A DNA stretch of 34,814 bases from the NCBI GenBank assembly GCA_005792355.1, contig SXSC01000112.1:1-34814 (forward strand), in the 5' to 3' direction. Made by a program: the position numbers and the translations under genes. The notes under the pieces were generated by a model. The model made no database searches. It saw nothing but the letters and a program-made list of their open reading frames with translations, and had not been told where the DNA came from. Position 1 is the first letter of the stretch, and each line of letters begins with the position of its first letter. This DNA comes from Opitutaceae bacterium. Its GTDB lineage: Bacteria > Verrucomicrobiota > Verrucomicrobiia > Opitutales > Opitutaceae. Positions 31,413 to 34,814 of this stretch are shown piece after piece.

Positions 31413-31601
31413 CTACGGGCTGATCGCGTTCTTCTTTGCCGGCTGTTTTGCCGCAATCGCCCGCAGTTCCAACACGAACTCCAGCGCCGAGTCGTGCCTC
31501 AGCATCCGCTCTTCGACGGTCAACCGCAGGTTTGAATCGACCAGACTCAGGTCGAACCCCGCCTTCTCAGCCTCCGCAATCGCGTTTTCGCTTTCGTTCA
31601 T
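31413..31601 (-). CDS. small conserved protein, orphan nucleotidyltransferase-partner type
   Basis: A 62-residue acidic, helical protein: MNESENAIAEAEKAGFDLSL, then VDSNLRLTVEERMLRHDSAL. The phrase F-D-x-x-L-V/I-D-x-x-L-x-x-x-x-E-E-R-x-x-x-H-D-x-A-L is a recurring small-protein family in several phyla, often found beside a gene for a nucleotidyltransferase-like protein (recalled knowledge). No such gene is next to this one; the next minus-strand reading is the D-aminoacylase antisense. It lies 43 bp downstream of the M16 peptidase gene and may be co-transcribed. The start at 31601 (ATG) is chosen; upstream codons to 31673 are repetitive and not conserved-looking. Confidence 0.7.
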   Translation of the reverse strand: MNESENAIAEAEKAGFDLSLVDSNLRLTVEERMLRHDSALEFVLELRAIAAKQPAKKNAISP

Positions 31602-31644
31602 CGCTGAGATGGTGACTGCAGGGCCGTCCGCGGGCAAAGCCACC

Positions 31645-34497
31645 TCACCTTCCCCCCTCAAACAACCCCACAAACGCCTTCGGCACCACCGCGGCGCTGC
31701 GGCAGTTTTTCGCCACCAGCACCTTCGCCGCCCACTTCGTCACTTCCTCAATCGTGATCGTGTCCATCAGTCCGCCGTGCAGCCCCACGATTTCCTCCGT
31801 CTCCTCCGGGCGTTCCTGCGCCCGCATCAGCGTGTTCACCAGAAACGAATTTTCGCGAAAAGCCTGCTTCAACTGGCTCTTTAAAATCCCCCGCGCGCCG
31901 ATGAACTCCCCTTCGTCCACCCCCTTCGCCGCCACCTCCGCGCCAATCGCCGTGATCAACGGCGCCACCCGCGTCGTGTCGTTCGGCGCGCAGTCGATCT
32001 GCGCCCGGAGCAGCGCGAAATTCGCAAATCCGTCATACGCCTGAAACTCCGCCGACGGCGAATACGCCAGCCCGAGCTTCTCCCGCACTTCCGTCCGCAC
32101 CCGGATCTCCAGAATTTTCGCCAGCAGCTCGAGTGCCGCCTGGTCCCGCACCTGCAGCGGTTCGGTCACCGGCCACGTCCCCACCACGAGCCCGACATTT
32201 TGTTCGCCCACAAATTCCACCCGCGTGAACCCGGCGTCCGCCGTGACCCGCACCGGCTTCGGCGGCACGGCGGTCGTTTTCTTCTCCGCCCGCACCCGCA
32301 ACGCGCCCAGCGTCCGCGTCATCGTGCTGACCGCAAGTTCCTCGGTCACATCGCCGGCAATCGTCGCCTCGACATAACCCCGCGCGAGCGACGGCTCCAT
32401 CCACTTGCGCACGTCGACCACGCTCATCGACATGTAGTCGAGCGGCGAACCCCAGGTGAAACGCGGATCCCCCTTGAACAAGTGGTCGGTCAGCCCGCGC
32501 ATCCCCTCCCCCATCCCGGTGCTGCCCGAGGCGCGGCCCATCGCGGCCTGCAGGCGCTGATCCTGGTGCACGAAGCTGTTGAACTGCGGCGCGTGCAGGA
32601 TGTCGGCCACGATGCCCAGAAACACCTCGAGCTGCTCCGCCGCCATCACGGCGCGAAACGTGAACGCGTCGCGATCGGCGATGTCGAAACCAAAGTTGAG
32701 CAGCCGCTCCTCGATCAGCGCGTTGAATTGCTCCGGCCGGAAATGCACCGCGCCGTTCGCGAGCAGCGTGTTGAGGCCGAATTCCTTCAACGCCGGCTTG
32801 TTGCCCGGCATCTCCAGCAGCCCCGAACCCACCCGCACCACCGCGTGCACGATCCCCGGCTCCTGCCGGCCGGGCACGAAATTCAGCCGCACGTTGTTCC
32901 CGAAACGCATGAGCTTCGCGCCCAACTGCGGCAGCTCCCGGTTCCCGACCACCGCGGTCGGCGGCGCGAACTTCGGCAGGGTGAACGGCGTGTCGCGCCG
33001 GGCCCGCGGCATCACGTTGCCGACCCCGCTCCGCCGCGCCTTCTGCACCGCCGCCAGCACCTTGTCCGGCGTCAGTTCCAGATCGACACCGCCCGAGACG
33101 TGAAACGCCATCGCCTCCGGAGTCCACAGGCTGCGAAAAACCTTCTGCGCCTCGACCGCGTTGAACGGCCCGAGCCACTCACGCATCCACGCGTACTTCT
33201 GCGCGAAGCCCGGAAACACCGTGTGCGTCGCGATCGATTCGGTGAGCGCCTCGCACAACATGCCCGGGTCAACCGTGGGCAGTTGATCGACCATGTGCAC
33301 CGCCATTTTCAACTGCCGCTGGCGCTGCCGGTCGACATCGCCCGGGTCGAGGCCCCGCTCCAGCGTCAACCGCACGAGCTGATCCAGCGACAACACGCCC
33401 TCCGACCACGCCGGGGCCGGCACCGTCAGCGCGGCCATCGCCACGCCGTTGCCCAGCAACTCCTCATAGCCGGCCTCGCCCCCCTGCCCTTGGCCGTCGC
33501 GCCGCATCCGCTCCGCGAATACCTCCATCACAAACTGCCGCCGCTGCCGCTCGATCTGCGCCTCGCGCGAATCGGGCCGCACCGGCAGCGCCACCACCGA
33601 CGCCGCCTCGGTCGACGCCGACCCCACGCCGCTGATCCGGAAGACGCCGGCCCGCAGCGCGCGGGCGTCGAGCTTGCCCTCCAGCCGCGGCGGGATCGGC
33701 GGCGTCGGCCGCACGAGGGTGCCGAAGAGTTCACGTACCTGAACCGTGAGCGCCGCGAGATCGAAATCCCCGGCGCCGACGAGCACCATCAGGTCGGGCC
33801 GGTACTGGCGCCGGTAGAACTGCAGGAATTGTTCGCGCGTGAATTTTCCGATCAGCGCCTCGCTGCCGCCCGGTGAACGCTGGGGGAACTGCAGGCCGCG
33901 AAACACGACGGGCATCGACGCCTGCTGCTGCTGGCCGGACAGCGTGTTCCGGTTGCGCAGCTCGGCGTGGACGATGCGCCGCTCGCGTTCGATCATCGCG
34001 GGATCAAACAACAGCCCGTCGCCGAAGTCGCGGAAAAGCCGGAGGCCGTCGCGCAGCAGCCCGGGATTGTTTTCCCGAAAATCGAGCCGATAGGCCGTGT
34101 AGTCGAACGTCGTGATTGCGTTGACGTCGCTGCCGTACTCAACGCCGAGCCGTTGAAACAGCAGCACCATCTGACCCGGCAGAAAATTCGTCGTGCCGCC
34201 GAACGCCAGGTGCTCGATGTAGTGCGCGATTCCGAGTTCATCCGCCTGCTCGTCCAGCGACCCGGAGAGCACGATGAGCTGCAGCGCCACCCGGCCGGGC
34301 ACGCCGGCGTGCGGCAGCAGCGCATAGCGGAAACCATTGTCGAGCCGGCCCCACACGACACCGGGATCGGGGGCCACGCTTTTCGGCGTCTCATGCGCCC
34401 ATTTGCCCGAGCGCGGACCGGTGAGTTCAGGTACCCGCGCCGCGTGAGAAACTGGAACGGCGGCAAGGAGCACCGCAAGAGTAAGGAGCGCACGCAT
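31645..34497 (-). CDS. secreted M16 family zinc metallopeptidase (long, fused form)
   Basis: A 950-residue exported peptidase with the signal peptide MRALLTLAVLLAAVPVSHAA. The inverted zinc motif H-x-x-E-H is HYIEH (92-96), and Glu179 in IVHAELRNRN completes the site. The N-terminal M16 domain pair is followed by two more M16-like domains, the last one (for example LMRFGNNVRLNFVPG and PALKEFGLNTLLANGA) without a second HxxEH, as in PqqL or pitrilysin-like enzymes with an inactive half. It cleaves peptides in the periplasm; the substrate is unknown. The start at 34497 is fixed by the signal peptide; upstream frames to 34551 add 18 residues and are unlikely. Confidence 0.92.
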   Translation of the reverse strand: MRALLTLAVLLAAVPVSHAARVPELTGPRSGKWAHETPKSVAPDPGVVWGRLDNGFRYALLPHAGVPGRVALQLIVLSGSLDEQADELGIAHYIEHLAFGGTTNFLPGQMVLLFQRLGVEYGSDVNAITTFDYTAYRLDFRENNPGLLRDGLRLFRDFGDGLLFDPAMIERERRIVHAELRNRNTLSGQQQQASMPVVFRGLQFPQRSPGGSEALIGKFTREQFLQFYRRQYRPDLMVLVGAGDFDLAALTVQVRELFGTLVRPTPPIPPRLEGKLDARALRAGVFRISGVGSASTEAASVVALPVRPDSREAQIERQRRQFVMEVFAERMRRDGQGQGGEAGYEELLGNGVAMAALTVPAPAWSEGVLSLDQLVRLTLERGLDPGDVDRQRQRQLKMAVHMVDQLPTVDPGMLCEALTESIATHTVFPGFAQKYAWMREWLGPFNAVEAQKVFRSLWTPEAMAFHVSGGVDLELTPDKVLAAVQKARRSGVGNVMPRARRDTPFTLPKFAPPTAVVGNRELPQLGAKLMRFGNNVRLNFVPGRQEPGIVHAVVRVGSGLLEMPGNKPALKEFGLNTLLANGAVHFRPEQFNALIEERLLNFGFDIADRDAFTFRAVMAAEQLEVFLGIVADILHAPQFNSFVHQDQRLQAAMGRASGSTGMGEGMRGLTDHLFKGDPRFTWGSPLDYMSMSVVDVRKWMEPSLARGYVEATIAGDVTEELAVSTMTRTLGALRVRAEKKTTAVPPKPVRVTADAGFTRVEFVGEQNVGLVVGTWPVTEPLQVRDQAALELLAKILEIRVRTEVREKLGLAYSPSAEFQAYDGFANFALLRAQIDCAPNDTTRVAPLITAIGAEVAAKGVDEGEFIGARGILKSQLKQAFRENSFLVNTLMRAQERPEETEEIVGLHGGLMDTITIEEVTKWAAKVLVAKNCRSAAVVPKAFVGLFEGGR

Positions 34498-34704
34498 GAG
34501 GGATTCGGCAACGGTGCGCGATGTGCGAAGAAGTTCAACCCCTTTGGCCATTCACCGGCCGGCGCGAACCGGACGGGCCGGCCGCGGACGCATACGCGAA
34601 CGGCGGATATTTCATGGGGACGCGACGCCCCCGTCGCGTTTCACTTGGAAACCGCGACGAGAACGTCGCGGCCCCAGTCTCAGACATCCTGACCTGCCCT
34701 GGAA
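34498..34704. other. 207-bp spacer with a REP-like element
   Basis: Upstream of the M16 gene and downstream of the edge gene, both on the minus strand. It holds the palindrome at 34615-34676. No coding frame was recognised. Confidence 0.5.
34615..34676. repeat. 62-bp element with imperfect 13-bp inverted ends and two hairpins
   Basis: The ends tggggacgcgacg (34615-34627) and cgtcgcggcccca (34664-34676) pair with one mismatch. Inside, cgcgacg-cccc-cgtcgcg (34621-34638) and ccgcgacg-agaa-cgtcgcgg (34652-34671) are perfect hairpins of 7 and 8 bp. It is a strong REP/BIME-like structure. Confidence 0.7.
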
Positions 34705-34814
34705 TCAGGGTGAACCCACTTGGCGATAAATCAGGCGGAGGTTGGTGGTGGGGAAACAGGTTTCCGTGGCGGTGAGGGTTTTGCAGAGTGCGGCGACGGC
34801 GGCGTCCTGTAACG
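34705..34814 (-). CDS. C-terminal end of an unidentified gene (cut by the window edge)
   Basis: The minus-strand reading LQDAAVAALCKTLTATETCF, then PTTNLRLIYRQVGSP, ends at TGA 34705. The third codon positions are strongly GC-biased, as in the real genes here, and the phrase T-E-T-x-F/Y-P-x-T-N-L-R-L-I-Y resembles tails seen in some transposase-like proteins. Family and function are not certain. The rest lies beyond 34814. Confidence 0.5.
   Translation of the reverse strand, partial: LQDAAVAALCKTLTATETCFPTTNLRLIYRQVGSP

Noticed and set aside
32200-33876. 558-codon plus-strand frame opposite the M16 peptidase
   Set aside because: His/Arg-rich antisense shadow; the M16 zinc motif is on the other strand.

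Overview
The window looks like a chromosomal segment from a high-GC bacterium of the PVC group, most likely Verrucomicrobiota close to Opitutaceae. This is inferred from gene content: two PQQ-type beta-propeller proteins, a DUF1080 protein, an HGSNAT-like acyltransferase, a Gfo/Idh/MocA oxidoreductase, an anaerobic sulfatase maturase and a TIR-TPR protein. Dispersed palindromes between genes fit the same picture. No 16S rRNA or other phylogenetic marker is present, so the placement is not proven.

Layout. A tRNA-Ser(GGA) is cut by the left edge. Positions 168-6158 hold a beta-propeller protein, a divergent MFS transporter, a PLP-dependent decarboxylase and a Gfo/Idh/MocA oxidoreductase. Positions 6159-10892 are repeat-rich: a DUF1080 secreted protein, a broken Tat-signal gene, an HGSNAT-like membrane acyltransferase, an orphan RelB-type antitoxin and a secreted hypothetical. 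Positions 10893-15556 (minus strand) encode a hotdog thioesterase, a LolD-like ATPase and a 1097-residue FtsX-type permease, probably one transcription unit. Next come a glycosyltransferase with a CxxC N-terminus, a relic of an FAD-dependent oxidoreductase and a beta-propeller lipoprotein.

Positions 18724-22882 hold an iron-type alcohol dehydrogenase divergent from an adenylate-forming enzyme and an aldehyde dehydrogenase-fold protein that lacks the usual general-base glutamate. Together these three could take a carboxylic acid to an aldehyde and then to an alcohol. This is the most interesting functional hypothesis in the window. A membrane-spanning TIR-TPR protein follows, beside a 137-bp element with perfect 17-bp inverted ends. 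Positions 25352-29043 carry queD, sufU, an anaerobic sulfatase maturase on the opposite strand, and sufS. The right end has a truncated serine hydrolase, a D-aminoacylase-type amidohydrolase, a 62-residue conserved small protein, a large M16 peptidase and the tail of an unidentified gene.

Two themes run across the window. First, at least four gene remnants (7641, 17115, 22925, 29248) and about ten palindromic intergenic elements point to active rearrangement and decay between intact housekeeping-like genes. Second, almost no gene has a Shine-Dalgarno sequence; many start codons are instead directly preceded by C-rich trinucleotides.
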